Translations under genes and position numbers: made by a program | NCBI GenBank assembly: GCA_029851415.1 | Contig: CM056742.1 | Coordinates: 56,732,454 to 56,796,453, forward strand | Length of the DNA: 64,000 bases | From: Eretmocerus hayati | Lineage: Eukaryota; Arthropoda; Insecta; Hymenoptera; Aphelinidae | Direction of reading: 5' to 3' | Notes under the pieces: generated by a model | Database searches by the model: none | Told to the model about the DNA's origin: nothing | The model's input: the letters and a program-made list of their open reading frames with translations, nothing else | In this document: positions 11,560 through 22,253 of the stretch, piece by piece | Numbering within the stretch: position 1 is the first letter of the stretch | Layout: every line of letters begins with the position of its first letter

Positions 11560-13339
11560 CGTTTGTATTTGTTTTTTCTCCGAACGTAAAATTTTGACGT
11601 CTGAGAAGTCGAACGAGTGTTTTTTTGTGTGACGATGTCGAAAAATGACAGATGTCTCATCCTTCTCATCTACATAACCCATGTGTTCCTTAATTCTACA
11701 TTCTAAAGTGCGACAAGTTTGGCCTATGTATAGTTAATCACATTTTTCACAATTTATTTTATATATAACGCCTTTTGACTCTGACTTATTTGGTTTGTCT
11801 TCCCCTAAGGACATGAATTTTAGATTATTCATGATCTTGTGTACTGGGACTATGGAATATTTTTTAAAGATGGGAATTAATAAGTGACTTATGCTATCTA
11901 CGTATGGAATAACAACTTTGGGTGAATTAATCATTGTTTTGGTTTTTGATCATGTATTTCTCGATGTGTGTTGAGATGAACTTTTTGGGTATCCGTTATT
12001 TCTCAGTAATTGTTCTACCAACTTCAGATTGTTGTTGTGATAACACATGCCCGATAATTTGGTAGCCTTGTCGACTAGAGCGTATACCATGGCTCTTCTC
12101 ATGGATAGGGGGTGGTGTGATTTGAAGTGGATGTACCTCCCAGAAGAGGTTTCTTTGTGGTACCAATTTTTAACAGGTTTTCCGTTTTCTCTGCGTTCAA
12201 TGGTTAGGTCTAAGAAATTTAATCTATTGTTTTTTTCTAACTCAACAGTGGATTTCAGGTGTTGATTGAAAGGGTTGAGAGTGTTTGAAACTCGGTCAAT
12301 GTCTTCAGCTTAAACTATGGCATAACAGTCATCTACGTATCTTCTGTAGAAAAGAAACGGAGGTTTTGAGAATTTTCAGGCAGTGGGTCTCTGCTTCATC
12401 AAGTTCTATTTCGGCAAACCATGGACTGGAATTTCCTCTCATCGGGCAGCCCATGATTTGCTTGTAATAACATCCATTGTACTCGAAGTATGTGGAGTAT
12501 AGAAGGAATCTCACCCCATCTAAAAATTCTTCTTTGCTCAGAAGGAGCTTGTCTTTCAGGTACTTCCACCTTTTGCTCACCCCTGCTACAATGATCCTGT
12601 GGTCAGGTTATGGATATAGTGGCTCTACGTCTAGGGAAATATCTCGGTACCTGGAGGGAGTCTTTGTTTTTTTGAGAGAAGATCTTAGTTCAGAGCTGTT
12701 TTTCAGAGAGTATCTTGGTCTAGGGAAATATTTGTTGAAGAGTAAGGAAAGGCATTCATCGAAGATATAAATGGGGTTGTCAATGGTGGACACAATTATT
12801 CTTACTGGAGTCCCGACTTTGTGTATTTCCGGTAACCCATAGGCTCTTGAGAGAACAGAGTGTTTCGAGTCGAGCTGAATAGTAGAAAATGACGATTTTG
12901 CCGAAAAGACTCCTTTCAGGTTCCAAGAGCTCAAAACCCGTTTTACTGCATTTTTGAGTGCAGGTAAAGGATCGGAATCAAGTTTTTCGTAGTAAGTTGG
13001 GTCACTGAGTAACGTGCGGACTTTGTCTTGCAGTATGGATTTCTCAAGAACTACAGTGACGTTACCTTCGTCTGCTTCAGTGACAATAAGGTGGTCATTT
13101 TCTCTAAGGAAGTATTTTGTAGCGGAAATTTGCTCTTTCTAGAACCGTTCTTCGTGAGGTATGTGCCTTATAGATCTATTGCTCAATTGTTTGTTAATAA
13201 TGGTCAAAATATCGGATTTAATCATGTTTTTTGCTGATAGTTCATGTGTCTGTAGAACAGTTTCCAAGCCTTTGAGTAACTCGAATGTTGTTTTTCTATC
13301 AAGTTGGTATAGATTGAATTTATCACCTAATGACAACAC
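11560..13339 (-). pseudogene. Penelope-like element: reverse transcriptase plus GIY-YIG endonuclease remnant
   Basis: Minus-strand frames at 13339-13139, 12934-12608, 12580-12329 and 11934-11734 fit a Penelope-like element read in order. RT blocks include RAYGLPEIHKVGTPVRIIVS, YRDISLDVEPLYP and the primer-grip-like YKQIMGCPMRGNSSPWFAEI. The last frame ends in GVIYKINCEKCD, followed by an in-frame TAA and then LYIGQTCRTLECRIKEHMG, which is the GIY-YIG nuclease core. The nuclease part continues to about 11560. Several frames are broken and the catalytic region is incomplete, so it is dead. It sits inside the gypsy pol, and the large foldback lies just downstream of it. Confidence 0.8.
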
Positions 13340-13344
13340 ATGAC

Positions 13345-13430
13345 GGCCCCTGGAGCCATAAGTAATGAAGGTTGCACGTTAGATCGAGAGAAGTGGGAGT
13401 TCATTCAATCATAATTCAACCTACGAGCGA
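13345..13430 (-). repeat. Inverted repeat, right end of the DNA inserted in gypsy pol
   Basis: Reverse-complement partner of 5456-5545. Immediately to its right the gypsy protease frame resumes. Confidence 0.6.
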
Positions 13431-13758
13431 AAAATTCAAGAATAAATACTTCGTGAATTCTTTCCACCAAATTAAACCTTTCTAAAATGGGTCTCCCAGA
13501 AACAGGTACTCCCGGATTTTTCGCTACATAAAATTCAATATTTCACCGCTTGCTTTCAACAATGCAGTCTAAATGTATTTTCCCTACAATTGATATTGGA
13601 TCGTTCTTGTACGACATCGGGAACGTATCTACCGGCTACAGTTTCATGTTGGGTACAAGTTTAGAAAAATCTCTCTCGCATATAACATTTATATCTGCTC
13701 TACTATCCGATTTAACGTTCAGCTCTTTGCCTGTCTTTACAATCTTGATCATTTCATA
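13430..13758 (-). pseudogene. gypsy aspartic protease, degraded
   Basis: Downstream of the zinc knuckle the minus strand encodes a retropepsin-like stretch: NVKSDSRADINVI, where families have an Asp-Thr/Ser-Gly-Ala core, and further on VPVSGRPILERFNLVERIH, matching the C-terminal part. The active-site Gly is Arg here. The frame is cut at about 13430 by the inserted block. The RT continues on the far side of that block at about 5500. Confidence 0.65.
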
Positions 13759-14860
13759 TCAATTATCAGTAATACCTAAGATCTGCAATTTCTTATCATC
13801 TGAAATTACTCTTACATGACCAAGCCACGTGGATTCGCTTGATTCTTCACTTCGATTCACTACCACATTTACTTGCTTTGAACCACACACTCTCTGGAAA
13901 TGGCCAATTTTATGACACACATTACACTCTGCTTTGTCCGCACCACCAATACGGACACTGTCCGTATTGGTGGTGCCATCCGCATCGGCCACATGGTCTG
14001 CGCTGCTGGTGCTGCGACGAAGCTGTCTGCTCCAATGCCTGTTGTGCGCGCGATGGCTGTGCTGTACATTCGTCGCCCTGCCGCTGTTATTGCTGCTGCT
14101 TCTGGTGTGGCACGTGCGCGTTTACTCCTCTATTGATGCTCCTGCTGGCTTGTGCGCCATAACCTCTCTTCCCTCTGATGATATCGATCTGTTGTATCGT
14201 GTTCTTTTTGAGTGATTCTTCTTGCTGCCGCACCATTTCTGCTATGCGACACTCGTCGATACATCGCTTGAGATCAGGCTTCTCAATTGCGAGGAGTTTC
14301 GGTCTCAACTCGTCATCTGTTATTCCAACAATGATTCTCTCTCATCAATCCATCTTTTAGTTCACCAAACTCACAATTCAGACTCAGCTCTTTTAAATCT
14401 GTTAGAAATTCATTGAAAGGTTCATCTACACCTTGTGATCTCGTGAAAATTTTATGTCTGCACATGGTTTCAATTTTTCTCGGCGCACAGTACTCCGCGA
14501 ATGCTTGCACTACTGTATCAAATTTTTCCTTATTTCTGTCTGATAATTCGAACGTTCTGTATCTTTCTTGGGCTTCTCCTCCCAGCAGATTTAACGAGAT
14601 TGCTATTTTCACATCATCGGCTTCTTTGATGCTCTTTGAAGGGACCATGAATATATCGAAGCTATTCTTCCATTCTCTCCAGTTCTCTGACACGTTGCGA
14701 CTGAAGAATAAACGCTCTGGCGGCTTGAAATCCAATATTTGCTATGCCCTTCCAGCTTCTTGATGCTCAATCGTTTCGTAAAATACCTCGTCTTCCCCGT
14801 CGGTCGATGAGTCCGCACTCTCGTTCTCGTCCGTGCTGCTGGATGTGCCCTACCTGGCAC
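13759..14860 (-). pseudogene. gypsy gag with CCHC zinc knuckle, broken
   Basis: The frame at 14735-14313 (starting MDFKPPERLFFSRNVSENWR) has the look of a Ty3/gypsy gag, with the ISLNLLGGEAQERYRTF and CRHKIFTRSQGVDEPFNEFL blocks. It continues in another frame from 14308, and the zinc knuckle CNVCHKIGHFQRVC lies near 13885-13925. Gag packages the element RNA in virus-like particles. Frameshifts near 14310 and 14000 disable it. The stretch 13925-14160 is GC-rich and carries a short near-palindrome (accaatacggacac / gtgtccgtattggt) at about 13947-13975. Confidence 0.78.
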
Positions 14861-14950
14861 GTGCTCTCATATCCTCTTAGACGCCACCCACAGCCGCACC
14901 TTCTCTTATTCTCACTGTATATTGTATATCACCTCGAAACATTCTAAGTT

Positions 14951-14969
14951 TTACTTGTCGACTGCGCCA
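14951..14969 (-). promoter_or_regulatory. Primer-binding site of the gypsy element
   Basis: Read on the minus strand the sequence directly after the 5' LTR is TGGCGCAGTCGACAAGTAA. It starts with TGG, as expected for pairing with the CCA end of a tRNA. I did not identify the tRNA. Confidence 0.7.
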
Positions 14970-16060
14970 TGTAATGTTTGGGCGATATACGAATAAGTCG
15001 AGTCACTCATTACTACTAGAAGACTTGATTATTATACGATGAACAGTTACTTGTTCACATACAGTACCCTGCAAAAAAATGGAACACGGATACTCTCATT
15101 AAAACAGCCATTACTCCGACGCGTTTGGGTCTACGCCAATTTTCCAAAGAGCACTTGAAAGATGAGAAAAAATCTATCAAATTATGTGTTTTTAATTTTT
15201 TTTTTCGATCGAAATTTCATGCCTTCAATTGATACTCAAAATTGGAAAAATTCTCATTTCAATCAATCATCAATCATTCATCGGGAAATTTTCATAGCGT
15301 AAAGATTCCTGCGGGATGTTGTAGTTCTTTTTAAGACCTTCAAAATCGTTTTTTTATACATTACTCTACAATTTTTTACACTCGAGTTACGAGCGATCTC
15401 GTACAACGAATTTCGTACGAGATGAGGGTATCGGAAGTATGGAAACATGAGTATTTTCTTAGTTGAGGTGGGCGAAAGTCCTTCCGAACAATTTTTGGAA
15501 TGAACCTGGCAATTATTCTATAGAATTCTGAAGATTTTACGTCAAAATCGTAGATTATGACGTTTCCCGTATTTTTGTTACATTCAACCCGTACAAAATT
15601 CTTTGTACGAGATCGCTCGTAACTCGGGTATGAAAAACCGTAGAGTAATGTATAAAAAAAACGATCTTGAAGGTCTTTAAAAGAGCTACAACATCCCGCA
15701 AGAATTTTTACTCTATCGTAATTTCCCGATAAATGGTTGATGATTGATTGAAATGAAAATTTTTCCAATTTTGAGTATCAATTGAAGGCATGAAATTTCG
15801 ATCGAAAAAAAAATTAAAAACACATAATTTGATAGATTTTTTTCTCATCTTTCAATTGTTCTTTGGAGAATTGGCGTAGACCCAAACGCGTCGGAGTAAT
15901 GGCTGTTTTAGTGAGGGTATCCGTGTTCCATTTTTTTTTGCAGGGTACTGTAGTTACTTAGGAGCTCGGGCCCACCGTTGTGGTTCGCGAAGGTCTGCCC
16001 GCTTACCGGTCAATTCTATACATTCAAACATGATGGCAGTACCTACTGGTGCGCATCCAT
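14970..16060 (-). repeat. 5' LTR of the gypsy element, split by an insertion
   Basis: The outer parts, 14970-15061 and 15951-16060, together match the 200-bp LTR at 2454-2653. The 889-bp element at 15062-15950 sits between them, with TA on both sides. Confidence 0.85.
15062..15950. mobile_element. Tc1/mariner-type foldback element, 889 bp, TA target duplication
   Basis: The termini are perfectly opposed: CAGTACCCTGC at 15062 and its complement GCAGGGTACTG ending at 15950, each flanked by TA (15060-15061 and 15951-15952). The inverted repeat runs roughly 330 bp on each side (15062-15395 with 15615-15950). The unfilled site is retained in the 3' LTR at 2544-2545. TA duplication and CAGT ends fit the Tc1/mariner superfamily. 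No transposase is encoded, so this is a non-autonomous element. A 130-codon minus-strand frame (15768-15376) spans the arm and loop. Confidence 0.88.
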
Positions 16061-17640
16061 TGCATGGCTCCTAATTCGGGTGTTCGCAGGTCCGAATGTC
16101 TTCATAGGTTTTGGGATCGGTTCATATCCTGACATAGTTCCTGTTTCGGGTACGTGCGAGGCTGATTGCGTGAGAAGAAATGAATCCCAAAATCTTGGGA
16201 GGCCGAGGTTTTGGAATTCGTTTTTTTCCCGGGAGATATCTATTTCGAGCATTCGAGCATTTTCGGGTATCTGCGGATTTGATTGCCTTCTCAAGGTTTG
16301 AGATTGGCTCATACCCAGACATAGTTCCCTTGGTTTGGGCAATCGCGGGTTCGATTGCCTCTCTGGGCATTGGCGAGTTCGATTGCCTTCCTGGAATTTG
16401 AACTTGATTCATCGACTGACATAATCCCTGGTTCCACGGTTTCGTGGGTTCGATTGCTCCCCAAGGTTTTGAGATTGGTTCATCCCCTGGTATAGCTTAT
16501 TGTGAGTACAGTACCCGTCGAAATTAATGGAACACGCATACCTTCACAAAAACAGCGACTGCTCTGACGCCCTCGAGTCTACGGCAATTATTCAGAAAGC
16601 ATTCGAAAGATGAGAAAAAAGTCTATCATTTCATGTCTCTTTAAATATTTTTTGCCGCAAAATTCAAGGTTTTGATTGGCTCCAAAGAACGAAAAATTTT
16701 CCATCTCAGTCAATCATCGACTATTCATTGAGAGATCATGATAGCGCAAAAATCCTCAAGGGATCTTGTAGCTCTTTCCAGGACCTTCAAAATCGTTTTT
16801 TATACATTACTCGACGGTTTTTTCCACCCGAGTTACGAGTGATCTGGCAAAGAGAAGTTGGTGCGGGTCGAGGGTACTGGTGATCTAGAGCTATGAGCTT
16901 TTTCTTCTTCAAACTGTCTGAGGTCGTTTCGAGTGCGTTCTAAAATATAACTGATTCATGTTTTATGATTTTTAGAAGATTTTACGTCGAAATCATGGAT
17001 TACGCGTTTTTTTGTATCTTCGCTACCCTCAATACGTGTGAATTTGCTCTCAATTTGATCGCTTGTAACTCGGGTGCAAAAAACCGTAGAGTAATGTATA
17101 AAAAAATGATTTTGAAGGTCTTGGAAAGAGCTAGGAGATCCGGCTAGGATTTTAATGCTATCGTAATTTCCCGATAAATAATCGATGATTGACTGAAATG
17201 AAGAATTTTCCACTTTTCAGAGCCAATCAAAAACATGAGTTTTGGGTTGCAAAAATTTTTGGGAGTCATGAATTGATAGATTTTTTTTTCATCTTTCGAA
17301 TGCTTTTTATAAAATTGCCGTAGACCCAAGGACGTCCGAGTAATCGCTGTTGTGGTGAAGGTATGCGTGTTCTATTAATTTCGACGGGTACTGTAAATCC
17401 AAAGGTTTGATTGCCTCACTAGCTTCTGAGAGTGATAAATTCCCTGACATAGTCTGTGGTTCGGGAATTTGGCAAATGTTTGCCCTCTTACGTTCTGTGA
17501 TGGGTTCACCTCCCGACAAATTGACTGTGTCAAACTCCTAGATATTTGCGAGTTCGGCTGCTGTTGTAGGATCTGGGAACGGTTAATTCCCTCACAGGAC
17601 TTGTTCGTCGATTCATGATCACCGTTCCGAGGTCATGTTT
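16061..17640 (+). repeat. 70-bp degenerate minisatellite, right part
   Basis: Units of the same pattern as 1850-2453 (tcgggtgttcgcagg, gggatcggttcat, cctgacatagt) run from the gypsy edge to about 17640. They are interrupted at 16509-17393 by a TA-flanked foldback element. The array is more diverged toward the right. Confidence 0.7.
16509..17393. mobile_element. Tc1/mariner-type foldback element, 885 bp, second subfamily
   Basis: Ends are CAGTACCCGTCGAAATTAAT at 16509 and the complement ending at 17393, flanked by TA at 16507-16508 and 17394-17395. Internal sequence and the TGGAACACG motif just inside the ends are shared with the element at 15062-15950, but positions 9-19 of the terminus differ. 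It is inserted in the 70-bp minisatellite. No transposase is present. A minus-strand frame (17213-16956) is similar in sequence to the one in the sister element. Confidence 0.85.
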
Positions 17641-18261
17641 ACATATATTCATTTGGGGCTTCATTCGATTCCTAATTCGGTTTCACTAACTCTGAGAACT
17701 AGTAGATGATACATTAAAACTCTCATCTCCGAATATCTCGTGGAATAGTCTTTCAAGTTTATGTCCAAGCCCCTATCCGCTACGTCCAAACTGTTCCAAA
17801 TTTGGATTCAGTGACTGAAAAAACATGTGGTGAACGTCAAACTGAGTATGTTACATGACCAGCTTCGGACAAACTTGGAAGATAATGTCCAATCCCTGAT
17901 GTCCTAGGGTTGAAATGTTTCTGGATTCGGACCCGGTACCCACGAAAACCTTGTGGTGGCATAGCTTGCAAGTTAGGTCAGAAATTTTTCGCGGTATGAC
18001 TATGTCTTAGCATGTTTCAAAAGCTGCTGAAGTTATCACACACCTACTCACACTCTCAGATCTGGGTTGAGTTCAAAATACAACAATTGGAGCTTTCAGA
18101 GTCTAGAATGGTCATTTGATAGTGTCAACATCCATTCCTGTAGCCTGCATAGTGTTCGGGCCCACTCTCGCATCGATGCTATAATTCTCTCGGAAAGTTA
18201 TGGATCTTATTTGGGTTGCGGGCTGTCAGCGTCGCAAACTGAATTTCAGGGGGGGGGGGAG
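17641..18261. other. No gene recognised
   Basis: Unique-looking sequence between the minisatellite and the nested palindromes. It ends in a G-run near 18250. No domain or structure seen. Confidence 0.5.
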
Positions 18262-18787
18262 TGAGCAAAGGGATTGGGCGGTTAAGCAGGATGAATTAGA
18301 TTTTGTTCGGTATCTCCCTTGAGGTATTTTTTCCTACTTCCTAACCCCAAATTATGAGGGGAGCAAAGATCAGTAGTTCCCAAAGTTGCCTCTATTTCGT
18401 GTAGCACCCTAAAAACTCCCTCAAAAACGCTAAAAACCGGTGTATCTTTTATGCGCTCGCATTCTGACGCATCTCAATGAAACGTTCTGGAATTTTTTTT
18501 GTATATCCTCCAGACTATATTCATCAATAAGAGGGTAGTTTGTCATGACAACTTTTGATCAAGGCTCCTAAAAAAATTCCTGAAAATCACAAATCGATTT
18601 TTATCACAGTAAACGTTCGACTAAACGTTAGAAACCCATTCCAACTTGTTCACCAGGTCATTTTGCATCGAATATGGGTGTTTTCGTTTATTTCCAAGTT
18701 ATGGAAACTGGTCAGAAGCATCAAAAACCACTTCTAAAAAGAATTCTGAATCAGTAATTCGCATCTCCTGCACATGCACGTTGACTC

Positions 18788-19800
18788 ACACTCTCAGAAG
18801 TATTTTTAATCGAGATCCAATTTGATTTCCTTCAAAATGACCACTTGAGGGAGTCAATTTGATGTTCTAGAACCCGAGATGTAGCCTGTTCAGCAAATGA
18901 AAAAATCCAAGGTATCATTACTTGAACCCGTGGCTCGTCCGGTGGCCCGAAGAATGCGAATTTTGAGTTGGAATGTCTTACGGGCGTGAACATGTGTTTC
19001 TTATATATATTTCGACGTAGGAACTGAATCCGTGGTCAGCTTCGTCCCCAACCTCCGAGATTTGTACTCTAAAAAAATGGACCCCAGAGTGGAGAGTCAT
19101 TTTCAGCCTTTTTAAACACATCTGAGATGTATTATACGTGCATAAGTAGGTTTGAATCGGGTGGGTATTGGCTTGAACTATATGTTCTCCCTCTTTTTCT
19201 GAATCGAACTTGAATTGGAAACGATGCTGATGGTTTTGAGGTCTTAGGATGGATTAGATGTTCTGCTGAAGGGAGTAGATCTCGTTCTCTGATCTCATTT
19301 CGGAAAAACTGCACCAACTATTCAATGTCTCGCTCCCAACGCTTCCCCGAGCTCCACAACCACCGGCATTTTTGCCAGTTTGTCAAAGTACGTGGAAAAA
19401 CTAAGTTCGATTCAATACACACCCGTTCCGAACCTCCCTATACATTCGTTATGCAGCTCAAATTTGTGTAACAAGGCTGAAAATGACTCTCCACTCTGGG
19501 GTCAGTTTTTTGAGCTAACCAAAAAATCTCGGAGGTTGGGCACGAAGCTAACCACGGATTCGGTTTCTACGTCGAAATATACATAAGAAACACATGTTCA
19601 CGCCCGTAAGACATTCCAACTCAAAATTCGCATTCTCGGGGCCACCGGACGAGCCACGGGTTCAAGTATTTGATACCTTGGATTTTTTCATTTCTGGAAC
19701 AGGCTAGATCTCGGGTTCTAGAACATCAAATTGACTCCCTCAAGTGGTCATTTTGAAGGAAATCACACCAGCTCTCAATTGAAAACATTCCTGAGAGTGT
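18788..19800. mobile_element. Foldback element, ~1.0 kb, nested in the larger palindrome
   Basis: It starts ACACTCTCAG at 18788 and ends CTGAGAGTGT at 19800. Arms of about 335 bp (18788-19125 and 19465-19800) are inverted copies; shared landmarks are gagccacgggttcaagta and cactctggggtc. The loop, about 19125-19465, shows no gene. The corresponding place in the right arm of the host palindrome (about 24700-24715) lacks it. Confidence 0.8.
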
Positions 19801-20461
19801 AACAGGGTTGGTACGAAAAAGATTCAAATATGGCGGACCGCAGCTCCCGCCCCTCTCACCCCTCCCCGCTGCCCACAAGCTGAGAGGCGCGCGCGAAATG
19901 GTCTGCTTTACGGTTTATCGACACTCGGGATGTTGTAAATGCGGATGGATTCTGGAGTAGAGCTGATAATATGTAATAACATGCTTTTGCTTTTACATCA
20001 AACCTTTAGAAATTTCAAAGCGAAATTTCCGCGTGCGGGGTTTCTTTCTCGTACTGGAGTCTACTGCAGCGTGCTAAGGGTGAACGCGTCTAATTGACTT
20101 TCTATATGAGAATTGATAATTTACGAGAATTTTGGATTTTTGGGAGGGAAGAAGATAATGAGATATTTGTATACAAGAATCGATGTCTCTGAACAGCTAG
20201 ATATACAGGTATGCTTCTTTCCCAACGAGGAATGAATGGAAAGAATTTCGAGAAGGAGTTTTAATTATTGAGGGCTAAAGAAAATTTTGTTGCCTTCTTC
20301 CGCAAGTACATCCGAGTTTTTCACATTCAGGGAAGAATGAGGAGATGTTTGTGCAAATTGAGGAGGTTTTGAAGTAAGTTAGCAAAAATCAAAACCCAAG
20401 CCCCCCACGAGGGCCTGATGAACATATGTAACATTTGGTACACAATAAAGCATTACATCCG

Positions 20462-20535
20462 TGGTCTAGCGGTAACGGCCTCGCGCCGAATCTGGGAAGT
20501 CTGGGTCCAATTCCCGCCCGGTCCGATCTTTTTTT
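20462..20535 (+). other. tRNA-like pol III module (A box, B box, T-run), left arm
   Basis: TGGTCTAGCGG at 20462-20472 fits an internal A box, ggtccaattcc at 20504-20514 fits a B box, and a T-run follows near 20528. The box spacing is tRNA-like. A convincing 7-bp acceptor stem does not form, so I take it as a tRNA-derived (SINE-type) module and not a functional tRNA. Confidence 0.5.
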
Positions 20536-22179
20536 CAATTTTTTTTTCATTTATTTGTTTATTTATTTATTGTTCCTTTCGTATCTTCTGAGAATATATA
20601 CACCTCATTTTATACATGTTGTCACACATTTATTATTATAAATAGAGATAATGTACTCTCAGTGCATTCACCTGTAAATTACACTGGACCACACGATCCT
20701 TCCTCATTCATTTATTGACGTAGACATCGAAACCGTGCTCAGTTTTGCTCCTACGCGTCAAGATTTTCTTCTCTTAATCACAAAAAAATGATTTTGTACA
20801 AAATACTATTTTTTGGATTTTTTTTCCAATTTCCGAAGGTGATGATCACTCAGCGAGGGAGTACTATTTGGTCAAAATGCATATCAAGATATGTTTTCCT
20901 ATCATTTCTGACCCGCTCAACACGACCCTGGTGGTTATAAAACGCTACAATGAGACCGTGAAGTCATTAGTCTAATTAGTCCACCTAGTATTTGGCGAAA
21001 AGGCCAATTCTGCACTGAATTTCCAAAAGAACTTAGAACGAGCTAGGATGGACCGAATTGAATTTTCAAGGTCGCACTTTCTTCGTTTTGTCATGAACTT
21101 TGAGGAAAATATTTTTTGGTACCCGTAAAGAGTGTGATTTGATGCCACGAATATATTTTTTAAACCTGTTCTTGCAACAAGTTTTGCTGTGTTGAAATCA
21201 CGAGCTCAAAAATTCCTATTCGCACGGGGTATCCAAACATGGTCCAACATTATTTAGCGAGGGGGTACCATTTGGTCAAAATGTTCATCAATATATATTT
21301 TCCTACGTCCTTTGACCCGCTGAATACGACTCCGTAGTCAGTTTTGAGTTATTGCATCAGGATTTTCTCCTACAGCCAAGAAAACTAATTTTTCAAGGAT
21401 TTTTGACCTTGACAAAAATCCTGATTTGGTACCTCAAAACCGACGACGGGACCGTGTTCAGGGGTCATTTTGCATCTGACAACCATATTTGGATACCCCG
21501 TGCGAATAGGAATTTTTCTGCTCGTGATTTCAACACAGCAAAACTTGTTGCAAGAACAGGTTTAAAAAAAATATTCGTGGCATCAAATCACACTTTCTAC
21601 GGGTACCAAAAAATGTTTTCCTCAAAGTTCAAAACAAAACGAAGAAAGTGCGACCTTGAACATTCAATTCGGTCCATCCTAGCTTGGTCTAAGATTTTTT
21701 GGGAATTCAGAACAGAATTGGCCTTTTTGCCAAATACTAGGTGGACGAATTAGACAAATGACTTCACGGTCTCATTGTAGCGTTCTATAACCACCAGGGT
21801 CGTATTTAGCGGGTCAGAAATGATAGGAAAACATATCTTGATATGCATTTTGACCAAATGGTACTCCCTCACTGGAAAATCGTCACCTTCGGAAATTGGA
21901 AAAAAATCCAAAAAATAGTATTTTGTAGGAAATCAGTTCTTTGTAATTGAAAAAAAGGTAACTTGACACGTAGGAGCAAAACTGAGCACGGTTTCGATGT
22001 CTACGTCAATGAATAAATGAGGAAGAATCGTATGGTCCAGTGTAATTTACAGGTGAATGCACTGAGAATACATTATATAATAATAAATGTGTAACAACAT
22101 GTAAGAAATGAGGTGTATATATTCTCAGAAGATAGGAAAAAAGAGATGAATGAATAAATAAATGAATGAAAAAAAATTG

Positions 22180-22253
22180 AAAAAAAGATCGGACCGGGCG
22201 GGAATTGAACCCAGACCTCCCAGATTCGGAGCGAGGCCGTAACCGCTAGACCA
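22180..22253 (-). other. tRNA-like pol III module, right arm
   Basis: Inverted copy of the module at 20462-20535. Here the B box reads GGTTCAATTCC (complement of 22201-22211), closer to consensus. The A box is TGGTCTAGCGG (complement of 22243-22253). A T-run lies at 22180-22186 on the minus strand. Confidence 0.5.

Larger units (their letters stand above)
2454..16060 (-). mobile_element. Ty3/gypsy LTR retrotransposon, composite and heavily interrupted
   Basis: Read on the minus strand the order is 5' LTR (14970-16060, enlarged by an insertion), primer-binding site, gag, protease, RT, RNase H, integrase and 3' LTR (2454-2653). The order RT, RNase H, integrase is that of Ty3/gypsy. Both outer edges carry TGCAT (2449-2453 and 16061-16065), consistent with a 5-bp target duplication, and outside them the same 70-bp minisatellite continues. 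Between protease and RT there is about 8 kb of foreign DNA: a Penelope-like element and a foldback element. Stops, frameshifts and a substituted integrase residue make it non-autonomous. The exact LTR edge is uncertain by one or two bases. Confidence 0.88.

Noticed and set aside
13839..14215. Cys/Leu-rich plus-strand frames resembling membrane or metallothionein-like proteins
   Set aside because: They are antisense to the gypsy gag zinc-knuckle region; the repeated tgctgct-like composition produces them.
20455..20530. A functional tRNA gene
   Set aside because: A and B boxes fit, but the acceptor stem does not pair and the T stem has mismatches. The module is also inside a palindromic element with a second inverted copy.
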